From positions 1 to 5,830 of the forward strand of contig JAGPGI010000188.1 in NCBI GenBank assembly GCA_018056045.1: a stretch of 5,830 bases of DNA, in the 5' to 3' direction. Position 1 is the first letter of the stretch. The number at the start of each line of letters is the position of its first letter. The position numbers and the translations under genes are program-made. The notes beneath the pieces are model-generated. The model made no database searches. It was not told the DNA's origin and was given only the letters and a program-made list of their open reading frames with translations. This document shows positions 1 through 5,830 of this stretch, one piece after another. Source of the stretch: Paracoccus sp. (in: a-proteobacteria). Its GTDB lineage: Bacteria > Pseudomonadota > Alphaproteobacteria > Rhodobacterales > Rhodobacteraceae.

Positions 1-70
1 GGAACAGGTCTGCTCGGCGGTCAGTCAGGCGATGTTCTTTGCCTCGACCGAGGGGCTGACGGTTTCTTAA
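1..70 (+). CDS. C-terminal end of an unidentified protein (5' part outside window)
   Basis: An open frame enters from the left edge (full codons from base 2) and encodes 22 residues, beginning EQVCSAVSQ and ending TEGLTVS, before TAA at 68-70. A rho-independent terminator on the same strand begins 28 bases after the stop, which is the main reason to treat this as the true end of a gene. Codon use looks like that of the neighbours. The tail (alanine-rich helix, then a short E-G-L-x-V strand) loosely resembles the ends of Gfo/Idh/MocA-type oxidoreductases. Twenty-two residues are too few for a family call, so the function is left open. The gene converges with the minus-strand kinase gene. Confidence 0.55.
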   Translation, partial: EQVCSAVSQAMFFASTEGLTVS

Positions 71-98
71 GGAACCGGGGTCCGGCGAAACGGGAAAG

Positions 99-129
99 GC
101 GCGGCCTGTCGGGTCGCGCTTTTTGTTTT
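99..129 (+). terminator. Rho-independent terminator, possibly acting on both strands
   Basis: The left arm GCGCGGCC (99-106) pairs with GGTCGCGC (112-119) around a five-base loop, giving eight pairs with one G-T wobble. It is followed directly by TTTTTGTTTT (120-129). This is a textbook intrinsic terminator for the plus-strand gene ending at 70. Read on the minus strand the same stem is followed by two short T runs (CTTTCCCGTTTC), so it may weakly terminate the convergent kinase transcript whose stop codon is at 143-145. Confidence 0.85.
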
Positions 130-142
130 GCGCGACCGCCTG

Positions 143-748
143 TCACGGATCCGGGCAATCGGCATCGTCGATGATGAAATCGAACGCGTCTGGCGGTGCG
201 AGATGGCGGAAATACCAGTCTTCGGCCCTGTGCCACTGGGTTTCCCATGGGCCGATCGTTTCGCCGCGCGCGATCAGCCGCTGCCTGCGGCAAAGCTTCG
301 ATGCCATAACCAGAACCGCGTAATCGACAAGATCGCGCAGTTCGGGGCGGTTTGAATAGACACCCTCCAGAATGATGACGGGGTTCGCGCTTAATCGCTT
401 GGCCGTAACCGTCCTTGAGCCGTCGAACCTGTCCCAGTCAAAGGGATGAAACTCGGCATCCCTGAGGCTGAGCAACTGCGCAAGAACCACCCTTTGCGCG
501 CGCCAGTCGATGCAGGTCGCGGCTAGCGAGGCGGGATCCTCGTCACGGATACCGACGCCGCCGATGAAGAAATCATCCCCCTCGACCACGGTGGCGGGCA
601 GACATCCGGCCAATGCCCGCGCCAACGTCGATTTTCCGGCGCCACTGGGGCCGTCGATCACCACCAGAAACGGCCGACCCGCCGCTTTTGCCCGGCCGCC
701 GATCTTCTGCTGCAATGCCGCGATCCGGCTGCCTGATCCGTCCTGCAT
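143..748 (-). CDS. Uridine-kinase-like P-loop NTPase/kinase
   Basis: A 201-residue cytoplasmic protein with a Walker A motif GPSGAGKST at residues 33-41, preceded by the hydrophobic strand FLVVID. A GDDFF motif at 57-61 resembles the substrate-site DDF(Y/F) of uridine and phosphoribulokinase-type kinases. A D-W-D-R-F-D segment (104-109) and an LEGVYS strand (127-132) follow. Residues 154-180 are arginine-rich then W-H-R-A-E-D-W-Y-F, matching the lid and C-terminal part of small uridine-kinase-like proteins. This supports ATP-dependent phosphorylation of a small, perhaps nucleoside, substrate; the substrate cannot be read from sequence and the protein need not be a true Udk. The ATG at 748 is the only good start, but no clear Shine-Dalgarno lies before it. 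It is the last gene of the minus-strand series, 58 bp after the nitronate monooxygenase stop, and converges with the plus-strand gene at the left edge. Confidence 0.8.
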   Translation of the reverse strand: MQDGSGSRIAALQQKIGGRAKAAGRPFLVVIDGPSGAGKSTLARALAGCLPATVVEGDDFFIGGVGIRDEDPASLAATCIDWRAQRVVLAQLLSLRDAEFHPFDWDRFDGSRTVTAKRLSANPVIILEGVYSNRPELRDLVDYAVLVMASKLCRRQRLIARGETIGPWETQWHRAEDWYFRHLAPPDAFDFIIDDADCPDP

Positions 749-762
749 GCGCCGGTTTTAGC

Positions 763-798
763 ACAAACGGGCGGGGGCACGAATGGCCCGGTCCGCCC
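763..798 (-). terminator. Weak candidate terminator after the nitronate monooxygenase gene
   Basis: Between the flavoprotein stop (807) and the kinase start (748), the minus strand can fold GGGCGG with CCGCCC (798-793 with 774-769). A further GGGC/GCCC stem lies inside, separated by a three-base bulge. The structure is followed only by GTTTGTG rather than a proper T tract. It could attenuate transcription into the kinase gene, or simply reflect high GC. Confidence 0.22.
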
Positions 799-806
799 CG
801 GCCCCG

Positions 807-1769
807 TCACATCGCCGCAACGCCCGCCTTGGCGGCGGCATATTCCCCCGCCAGCCGGTCGACCAGCGCGCCCGCAGGCACCACCTCATGCACGGCACCG
901 ATCCCCTGACCCGCGCCCCAGATCTGGCTCCATGCCTTGGGTTTGGCGCTGTTGAAATCCATCGCCGAGGCGTCGGCGCGCTCAAGATTGTCGGGATCCA
1001 GACCGGCATTGCGGATCGAGGGCGCCAGATAATTCCCCGACACGCCGGTGAACAGCGACGAGGTGACGATATCCATGGCGCCGCTTTCGACGATCATGCG
1101 CTTGTAGTCGGGCTGGGCATTGGCCTCATTGGTGGCGATGAAGGGGCTGCCGATATAGGCCAGATCCGCGCCCATGACCTGCGCCGCCAGCACCGCGCGG
1201 CCGGTGGCAATGGCGCCCGACAGCAGCAGGGGGCCATCGAACCATGCGCGGATTTCCTGAATCAGTGCAAATGGCGATTGCGGGCCGGCATGGCCGCCGG
1301 CGCCCGCCGCGACCGCGATCAGCCCATCGGCGCCCTTTTCGATGGCCTTTTTCGCAAAGGCATTGTTGATGATGTCATGCAGCGCGATGCCACCGCAATC
1401 ATGGGCGGCGGCGTTCACCTCGGGGCGGGCGCCCAGCGAGGTGATCCAGATCGGCACCTTGTGGCGGTGGCAGATCTCGATATCCCGCTCAAGCCGTGCG
1501 TTCGAGCGGTGCACGATCTGGTTCACGGCGAAAGGCGCCGCCGGACGGTCGGGATTGGTCTGATTGTGGCGGTCCAGCTCTTCGGTGATGCGGGTCAGCC
1601 ATGCCTCCAGCAGCGCCGGCTCACCGTCCTTTTCGCGCGCATTCAGCGCCGGAAAGCTGCCGACGATGCCGGCCTTGCATTGCGCGATGACCAGTTCCGG
1701 CCCCGAGACGATGAACATCGGCGAGGCGACGACGGGAATGCGCAGATTGGCAAGGACGGGCGGCAGCAT
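807..1769 (-). CDS. Nitronate monooxygenase family FMN-dependent protein
   Basis: The 320-residue protein fits the nitronate monooxygenase / 2-nitropropane dioxygenase family, a single-domain FMN-binding TIM barrel that oxidises alkyl nitronates. The N-terminal strand gives IPVVASPMF (11-19). The family signature GAGGHAG is at 156-162 with the presumed catalytic His160. FMN-phosphate loops follow as SGAIATG (184-190) and GADLAYIGSPF (200-210). I chose the ATG at 1769, which gives MLPPVLANL, because GGAGGA lies six bases upstream. An in-frame ATG at 1805 would add 12 residues, including the region that holds this Shine-Dalgarno. Substrate specificity in this family is often unknown; dehydrogenase or enoyl-reductase paralogues exist, so the nitronate activity is family-level inference. 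The gene follows the aldo/keto reductase by 87 bp with no convincing terminator between them and may share its transcript. Confidence 0.85.
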   Translation of the reverse strand: MLPPVLANLRIPVVASPMFIVSGPELVIAQCKAGIVGSFPALNAREKDGEPALLEAWLTRITEELDRHNQTNPDRPAAPFAVNQIVHRSNARLERDIEICHRHKVPIWITSLGARPEVNAAAHDCGGIALHDIINNAFAKKAIEKGADGLIAVAAGAGGHAGPQSPFALIQEIRAWFDGPLLLSGAIATGRAVLAAQVMGADLAYIGSPFIATNEANAQPDYKRMIVESGAMDIVTSSLFTGVSGNYLAPSIRNAGLDPDNLERADASAMDFNSAKPKAWSQIWGAGQGIGAVHEVVPAGALVDRLAGEYAAAKAGVAAM

Positions 1770-1775
1770 GGGTTT

Positions 1776-1781
1776 TCCTCC
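1776..1781 (-). promoter_or_regulatory. Shine-Dalgarno that sets the nitronate monooxygenase start
   Basis: GGAGGA on the minus strand sits six bases before the ATG at 1769. It is the strongest ribosome-binding site in the left half, and it argues for the 320-residue product over the 12-residue-longer reading from 1805. Confidence 0.8.
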
Positions 1782-1856
1782 GAACGGGTCGGGGGCAGAT
1801 TGCATGCCGCATGGCGTCCTGCCAATGCTTCCGTGGCGTCGGCCCCGGCGGCGGGC

Positions 1857-2912
1857 TCAGTAGGGCATCGGGTGGTCGCGGTGGAACTGCGCGATGCGCT
1901 GCAGCGCGTCCTCGGACAGCCGCAGATCCAGCCCGGCAAGGATATGATCAAGCTGCGCCAGATCGGTCGCGCCAATGATCGGAATTATCGCGAAGGGCCG
2001 CTGCCGGGTAAAACTGATCGCGGCATGGATCGGGTCGATGCGCAATTCGGCGGCCAGCTTGTGCCATGCGGCGACCGCCTCTTCGGCGCGACGGGTGCGG
2101 CGGCCGCCCAGATTGCCCTTGCCGCCATGGCTGCGATCGACGGCGGCGCGGCTGCCGGCAGGCTCGGCCCCGCGCAGGTATTTCCCGGACAGCAGCCCCG
2201 CCGCCAGCGGCGAATAGGCCAGCAGCGTCACGTCCTCATTCACCGCCAGTTCGGCCAGATCGGTATCGAAAAGCCGGTTGAGCAGCGAGTATTCGTTCTG
2301 GATCGTGACGACGCGCGGGGCGCCCAGACGCGCGGCGGTGTCGATCCAGCGCGCGGTGCCCCAGGCGGATTCGTTCGACAGGCCAAAGGCGCGGATCTTG
2401 CCCGCCTTGTGCGCCTCGGCGATGGCGCCGAGCACATCGGCCATATGGTCCAGCGTGCGCGCCTTGTCCTGCTGGCCGGGGTCGTAATCCCAGTTCTGAC
2501 GAAAGGCATAGCTGCCGCGCACGGGCCAGTGCAGCTGGTAAAGGTCGATATAGTCGGTTTTCAGCCGCGCCAGTGAATCGTCGATGGTCTGGCGCAGGAT
2601 CTTGCCGTCATAACCCTGACGGCGCAGGATATCGCCGGGGCCGGCGGCCTTGGTGGCGATCTGGAGGCCCTCGCGCCCGCCGCGCGCGGCCAGCCAGTCG
2701 CCGATGATTTCCTCGCTGCGGCCGACGGTTTCGCGCCGCACCGGGTTGACCGGATACATCTCGGCCGTGTCAAGAAAGGTGATCCCTGCATCCAGTGCCC
2801 GGTCCATCTGGCGATGCGCCACATCCGGGCTGGTCTGATTGCCAAAGGTCATCGTCCCAAGGCAGATGGTGCTGACCGAAACGTCGCTGTCGCCAAGCGT
2901 CATGCTTTGCAT
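1857..2912 (-). CDS. Tas-type NADP(H)-dependent aldo/keto reductase
   Basis: The 351-residue protein is close in length to E. coli Tas (346 aa) and shares its characteristic segments: LGTMTFGNQ (18-26), DTAEMYPV (48-55), DYIDLYQLHWP (120-130), GLSNE in the middle and TIQNEYSLLNR further on. The AKR catalytic tetrad is complete: Asp48, Tyr53, Lys88 (IATK) and His128. The C-terminal part carries the NADP-binding pattern I-P-I-I-G-A-T. It should be a soluble TIM-barrel enzyme reducing carbonyl compounds with NADPH; the natural substrate is unknown. The start at 2912 is supported by AGAGAGGA five bases upstream. Its 5' end lies 25 nt from the CCA end of tRNA-Sec, with no terminator or room for a separate promoter between them, so its transcript either begins inside or upstream of selC or is released by tRNA 3' processing. 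Tas in E. coli was linked to tyrosine prototrophy by suppression; that role is not implied here. Confidence 0.9.
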   Translation of the reverse strand: MQSMTLGDSDVSVSTICLGTMTFGNQTSPDVAHRQMDRALDAGITFLDTAEMYPVNPVRRETVGRSEEIIGDWLAARGGREGLQIATKAAGPGDILRRQGYDGKILRQTIDDSLARLKTDYIDLYQLHWPVRGSYAFRQNWDYDPGQQDKARTLDHMADVLGAIAEAHKAGKIRAFGLSNESAWGTARWIDTAARLGAPRVVTIQNEYSLLNRLFDTDLAELAVNEDVTLLAYSPLAAGLLSGKYLRGAEPAGSRAAVDRSHGGKGNLGGRRTRRAEEAVAAWHKLAAELRIDPIHAAISFTRQRPFAIIPIIGATDLAQLDHILAGLDLRLSEDALQRIAQFHRDHPMPY

Positions 2913-2917
2913 CGCTG

Positions 2918-2925
2918 TCCTCTCT
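2918..2925 (-). promoter_or_regulatory. Shine-Dalgarno of the aldo/keto reductase
   Basis: AGAGAGGA on the minus strand ends five bases before the ATG at 2912 and lies inside the 25-nt gap that follows the tRNA-Sec CCA. It would survive intact on an mRNA whose 5' end is made by cleavage at the tRNA 3' end. Confidence 0.7.
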
Positions 2926-2937
2926 CACTGGCCGGAG

Positions 2938-3033
2938 TGGCGGAAGAGAGCGGGAGTCGAACCCACCCGGGACAGGCTCGCTGCCCCAACCGGATTTGAA
3001 GTCCGGCCGCCCCACCGGGGACGCTTCTCTTCC
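2938..3033 (-). tRNA. selC: tRNA-Sec, anticodon UCA (selenocysteine)
   Basis: The 96-nt gene, including an encoded CCA, is about the length of E. coli tRNA-Sec (95 nt). The acceptor stem has eight pairs (GGAAGAGA with TCTCTTCC), followed by G73 and CCA. The T arm has five pairs (GTGGG/CCCGC, one G-U) around TTCGACT, giving the 8+5 architecture of bacterial tRNA-Sec. The D arm is long (GTCCC/GGGGC) closing on CGGT. The anticodon arm is CCGGA/TCCGG with loop CTTCAAA, so the anticodon is UCA at 2999-2997. The long variable arm pairs GGGGCAG with CTGTCCC. The tRNA is charged with serine by SerRS, converted by SelA and delivered by SelB to UGA codons. It follows selB by 149 bp in the same orientation. 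These features rule out tRNA-Ser and a chance fold. Confidence 0.98.
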
Positions 3034-3037
3034 ATAT

Positions 3038-3053
3038 CCATTGTTTCCAATGG
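3038..3053 (-). other. Perfect hairpin with GAAA loop in the tRNA-Sec 5' leader
   Basis: On the minus strand CCATTG, GAAA, CAATGG forms six uninterrupted pairs closed by a GNRA-type tetraloop. It ends four bases (ATAT) before the mature 5' end of tRNA-Sec. It would be part of the precursor tRNA leader near the RNase P cleavage site. As DNA it is also a 16-bp palindrome with a four-base centre and could instead bind a protein. There is no T tract, so it is not a terminator of selB transcription. Confidence 0.6.
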
Positions 3054-3073
3054 TTTGCCTTGCGATCAGGTGG

Positions 3074-3101
3074 TTATCACCCGGTCTGGTCCGGTCCTCA
3101 A
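3074..3101 (-). promoter_or_regulatory. Candidate sigma-70 promoter for selC
   Basis: On the minus strand TTGAGG (3101-3096) and TGATAA (3079-3074) are separated by 16 bases. This would place transcription start near 3067, about 34 nt before the mature tRNA end. The matches to -35 and -10 consensus are partial, but the region is clearly less GC-rich than its surroundings. The GACCGG hexamer occurs twice in and beside the spacer (3081-3086 and 3091-3096), exactly 10 bp apart. The alternative is that selC is only read through from selAB. Confidence 0.4.
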
Positions 3102-3182
3102 CATTCAATATGCGCCTGCTGCGCGATTGCGACTCTTTAGCATGGGATTTCGGCCAAGCGGAACTGCGATCATGCCGCGCGC

Positions 3183-5108
3183 TCAACCGTCGGCGGCATC
3201 CGGACTGAACATGTCAATCCGGTGGGGGTTTACGCGGCGCAGATCGCCCCGGCGCAGCGTGAGACCCAGCCGATCAAAGAAATCAAGGATCTGGATCGCC
3301 ACCTTGCGCCCGTTCTGGACACGGTCGCGAAACGAAGGCGCGCTGAACCAGCCATCCGGAGCCTGAGCGCCCAGTTCGCGGATGATCGCGATCATTTCAA
3401 GCGTGGTGGCGCGGGCAAAGAAATGGTCATGCGCGATCTGGTCAAGGCGTCCCTGCCGCGCGGCCATGCGCATCATGCGACGAACCTCTTTTTCGTCAGC
3501 GCCGAACTCATGAGCGAAATCGCGCACGCGCGGCGGGCGAAAACGTTCCTCGCCGACCAGATGCGGGGTAATGCGGATCAGCAGCGCCTCATCCTCGGGG
3601 GAAAGGCGGGGCAGATGGCCGGGCAGGCGCAGGAAAGCGCCGTCCAGCGCGATACGGCCCGCCTCGGCCTCGGCGCGGATGAAGGCGGCAAAGACATCCT
3701 TGGGCAGGCGGGGTTCCAGCATCAGACGCAGGCGTTCGCGGCCAAGCCCTTGCAGATCGGCGTTTTCTTCGTGAAACGCCGCCAGTTGATCCAGCATCGC
3801 CTGACGCAGGGCATCCAGCCGGGCGGGGGCAAGAGCGTGGCGAGTGCCCGCGATGGTGGCAATGCCCGAATCCGCCACGGCGCGGTCCAGCTGCGCCCCG
3901 GACAGCGCCCGGTCGCGGGCAAAGCTGTCCAGATCGACCAGCGCCTGATCCGCCAGCGCGGCCAGCGCCCGGACCGGATCGGACAGGGCCATGGCGCGCA
4001 ACGCCTCCAGCCGGGCGGGCCTTGCACGGTGCCGGGCCGGGGCGCGCATGTCGATGACATGGCCGCCGCCGATGGTGCGCCGGGCCGAGACGTCGCGCAG
4101 GATGAAGCGGTCGCCCATCGCCGCCGCCACCGGCGCATCCAGCACGATCTGCGCCAGCCCGGTTTCGCCCGGCGCCAGCGGGCCTTGCAGGGGCACGATG
4201 CGGGCGCCGACCTCGGCCGCGCCCAGATGCAGACGGGCGGGAAACCATGTGGTCAGGGGCTTTGGTTCCGTGTCCAGCACCCGCAGGCTGATATCGATGC
4301 GCTGGCTGGGCGCGTGCAAAGCCGGGTCCAGCGCCACATCCCCGCGCGAGATCGCCTCGCGGGTGATGCCGTCGCCGGCAAGGTTCAGCGCGCAGCGCTG
4401 TCCGGCCAGCCCCTGATCAGCCTTGCGGTTCTGGGCATGGATGCCGCGCACCCGCGCCACCAGCCCCGAGGGGCTGATCGTGATCTGATCCCCCAGCGCG
4501 ACCCGGCCCGAGATCACCGTGCCGGTGACCACGGTGCCGGTGCCGGCAAGGGTAAAGCTGCGGTCGATGACCAGCCGGAAACGGCCATCGCTGGCACGGG
4601 CGGTGGTCTCGGCTTCCGTCAAGGCCAGCGCGTCGCGCAATCCCGAAATCCCCGCCCCGGTCAGGGCCGAGACCGGCATGACCGGCGCCCCTGCCAGCGA
4701 GGTCGGGGCCAGCGCCGCCGCGATTTCGGCAGACAACGCGGCAATGCGATCCGGCCCGGCCAGATGGGCCTTGGTCAGTGCCACGATCCCGCGCGAGACC
4801 CCCAGCAGGTCCAGAATGGCCAGATGTTCGCGGGTCTGCGGCATGATGCCGTCATCGGCGGCGACGACCAGCAACGCCAGATCGATGCCGCCCGCGCCGG
4901 CCAGCATGGTATGGACGAATTTCTCGTGCCCCGGCACATCGACAAAGCCCGTGACCGCGCCCGCACCCAGATCGGCATAGGCAAAACCCAGCTCGATGGT
5001 GATGCCGCGGGCCTTTTCCTCGGCCAGACGGTCGGCATCGACGCCGGTCAGCGCCTTGACCAGCGCGGTCTTGCCATGGTCGATGTGACCGGCGGTCCCG
5101 ACGATCAT
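3183..5108 (-). CDS. selB: Selenocysteine-specific translation elongation factor SelB
   Basis: The 641-residue protein is of normal length for bacterial SelB (E. coli 614). It binds GTP, Sec-tRNA(Sec) and the SECIS hairpin of selenoprotein mRNAs. The GTPase domain occupies roughly residues 1-165: G1 GHIDHGKT (7-14), switch region [11 protein letters not shown] (34-44), G3 DVPGHEKF (57-64) and G5 VSAL (146-149). The G4 motif reads TKAH (112-115) where [N/T]KxD is expected. EF-Tu-like beta-barrel domains follow to about residue 350. The rest is the winged-helix C-terminal extension; its last unit contains [20 protein letters not shown] then LRRGDLRRV, matching the SECIS-reading wing of SelB. 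The start ATG at 5108 overlaps the selA stop as ATGA and has no strong Shine-Dalgarno, so translation is probably coupled to selA. selC lies downstream. Confidence 0.96.
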   Translation of the reverse strand: MIVGTAGHIDHGKTALVKALTGVDADRLAEEKARGITIELGFAYADLGAGAVTGFVDVPGHEKFVHTMLAGAGGIDLALLVVAADDGIMPQTREHLAILDLLGVSRGIVALTKAHLAGPDRIAALSAEIAAALAPTSLAGAPVMPVSALTGAGISGLRDALALTEAETTARASDGRFRLVIDRSFTLAGTGTVVTGTVISGRVALGDQITISPSGLVARVRGIHAQNRKADQGLAGQRCALNLAGDGITREAISRGDVALDPALHAPSQRIDISLRVLDTEPKPLTTWFPARLHLGAAEVGARIVPLQGPLAPGETGLAQIVLDAPVAAAMGDRFILRDVSARRTIGGGHVIDMRAPARHRARPARLEALRAMALSDPVRALAALADQALVDLDSFARDRALSGAQLDRAVADSGIATIAGTRHALAPARLDALRQAMLDQLAAFHEENADLQGLGRERLRLMLEPRLPKDVFAAFIRAEAEAGRIALDGAFLRLPGHLPRLSPEDEALLIRITPHLVGEERFRPPRVRDFAHEFGADEKEVRRMMRMAARQGRLDQIAHDHFFARATTLEMIAIIRELGAQAPDGWFSAPSFRDRVQNGRKVAIQILDFFDRLGLTLRRGDLRRVNPHRIDMFSPDAADG

Positions 5109-5830
5109 CCGCGCAAGGCGTCCAGCAGCGCCGCGTCATCGGAAAGGCAGCGCAGGTCAAGGATCAGCGCACCATCATGGATGCGGCCAAGGATCGGCAC
5201 GGGCAGGCCGCGCAGGCGTTCGGCCAAAGCCTCGGGGCGCGGGGTCAGGGCCAGGGCGGCGCTGGGAATGGTTTCGGTCGGCAGCGCGCCCGAGCCGATC
5301 TGGCTGGCACAGGGGATGACGCGGACCTGACAGCCCAGCAGCCCCGCCACCAAGGGCGCAAGGCGTTCGGCCTGCGCGCGGATCTCGGCCTGCGGGCGGG
5401 CCAGCATGCGCAGTGTGGGCAGACGCTCGGCCAGACTGTCGGGGTCGCGATACAGCCGCAGGGTCGCCTCGGTCGCGGCGATGCGGATCTTGTCCATGCG
5501 CAGGGCGCGTTTCAGCGGGTTCTTGTTGATCCGGGCGATAATCTCGCGCCGGCCGACGATGAAACCCGCCTGCGGGCCGCCCAGCAGCTTGTCGCCGGAA
5601 AATGTCACCACATCGGCGCCCTCGGCGACGGCCTCGGCCACGGTGGGTTCGGGCGAGAGGCCCCAGCGGCGCAGATCGACCAGCGTGCCCGAACCAAGGT
5701 CATTGACCATGGGCAACCCCGCCTCATGCGCGATGGTGGCAAGCTCCGGGGCCGGCACCTCTTTGGTAAAGCCCTCGATGCGGTAATTCGAGGTATGGAC
5801 CTTCATCAGCAGGCCGGTCTCGGGGCCGAT
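5105..5830 (-). CDS. selA: L-seryl-tRNA(Sec) selenium transferase, C-terminal half (5' part outside window)
   Basis: The last 241 residues of SelA are present; the family is about 460 residues, so roughly the N-terminal half lies beyond base 5830. SelA is a PLP enzyme, a homodecamer in E. coli, that converts Ser-tRNA(Sec) to Sec-tRNA(Sec) using selenophosphate. The visible fragment opens [12 protein letters not shown] and carries SNYRIEGFT, then NDLGSGTL (43-50 of the fragment). The PLP signature [12 protein letters not shown] is at 78-89, with the Schiff-base lysine encoded at 5590-5588. An internal ATG at 5806 is not the start, because the frame and SelA similarity continue to the window edge. 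The stop TGA at 5107-5105 shares four bases with the selB start. Nothing in the visible part is damaged. Confidence 0.96.
   Translation of the reverse strand: MGPETGLLMKVHTSNYRIEGFTKEVPAPELATIAHEAGLPMVNDLGSGTLVDLRRWGLSPEPTVAEAVAEGADVVTFSGDKLLGGPQAGFIVGRREIIARINKNPLKRALRMDKIRIAATEATLRLYRDPDSLAERLPTLRMLARPQAEIRAQAERLAPLVAGLLGCQVRVIPCASQIGSGALPTETIPSAALALTPRPEALAERLRGLPVPILGRIHDGALILDLRCLSDDAALLDALRG

Noticed and set aside
1770..1805. Longer nitronate monooxygenase start at 1805
   Set aside because: The extra 12 residues (MQSAPDPFGGKP) lie over the GGAGGA that serves the ATG at 1769, and the family N-terminus matches the shorter form.
783..2576. A 597-codon plus-strand frame opposite the flavoprotein and aldo/keto reductase genes
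   Set aside because: It has the same antisense origin and a similar repetitive composition (RRQ, GGG, AAG). It lacks a ribosome-binding site and crosses an intergenic gap without any recognisable domain.
2938..3033. selC as an integration site for a genomic island
   Set aside because: selC is a known integration site in enterobacteria. Here an ordinary gene begins 25 nt after the tRNA, there is no integrase, and I found no second copy of the tRNA 3' end in the window.
2770..3186. A 138-codon minus-strand frame running through tRNA-Sec into the aldo/keto reductase gene
   Set aside because: It translates straight through the tRNA gene and then reads the AKR gene out of frame. The overlapping plus-strand frame at 2839-3366 fails for the same reason.
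3222..5330. A 702-codon open frame on the plus strand opposite selB and the selA end
   Set aside because: It is fully antisense to two unmistakable genes. Its translation is low-complexity, rich in Gln, Arg, Gly and Ala, with no domain pattern. Long antisense frames are expected in GC-rich DNA with strong third-position bias.
1..5830. CRISPR array, insertion sequence, or selenoprotein gene with in-frame UGA and SECIS
   Set aside because: I saw no regularly spaced repeats, no transposase or terminal inverted repeats, and no gene that continues past an in-frame TGA into homologous sequence.

Overview
This GC-rich window looks like an alphaproteobacterial chromosome, most likely Rhodobacterales (Paracoccus/Rhodobacter-like). 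That placement is an inference from the G/C-ending codon use and the general look of the proteins, not from a marker gene. Nearly everything is encoded on the minus strand, read from high to low coordinates: selA (3' part only), selB, selC (tRNA-Sec), an aldo/keto reductase, a nitronate monooxygenase-like flavoprotein and a small P-loop kinase. The tail of one plus-strand gene converges on this series at the left edge.

Right half (about 3034-5830): the core bacterial selenocysteine insertion locus. SelA converts Ser-tRNA(Sec) to Sec-tRNA(Sec). SelB is the dedicated elongation factor that carries Sec-tRNA(Sec) to the ribosome at in-frame UGA codons followed by a SECIS hairpin. selC is the UGA-decoding tRNA itself. 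selA and selB overlap by four bases (ATGA), which suggests translational coupling. selC lies 149 bp downstream of selB, behind a less GC-rich leader that holds a possible promoter and a small perfect hairpin with a GAAA loop. No selenoprotein gene is visible here, so the UGA-containing client (classically a formate dehydrogenase alpha subunit) must lie elsewhere.

Left half (about 143-2912): three enzymes with no obvious role in selenium metabolism follow in the same orientation. They are a Tas-type NADPH-dependent aldo/keto reductase starting only 25 nt after the tRNA-Sec CCA end, an FMN-dependent nitronate monooxygenase family protein, and a uridine-kinase-like P-loop protein. A strong intrinsic terminator at 99-129 closes the incoming plus-strand gene.

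Most notable points: the SelB G4 motif reads T-K-A-H where the family has [N/T]-K-x-D; the AKR start codon sits immediately beside the tRNA-Sec 3' end; and a GNRA-type hairpin lies 4 nt from the tRNA 5' end. I see no mobile element, CRISPR array or clearly novel system. The window is best read as a standard Sec-decoding locus with a few unusual details.
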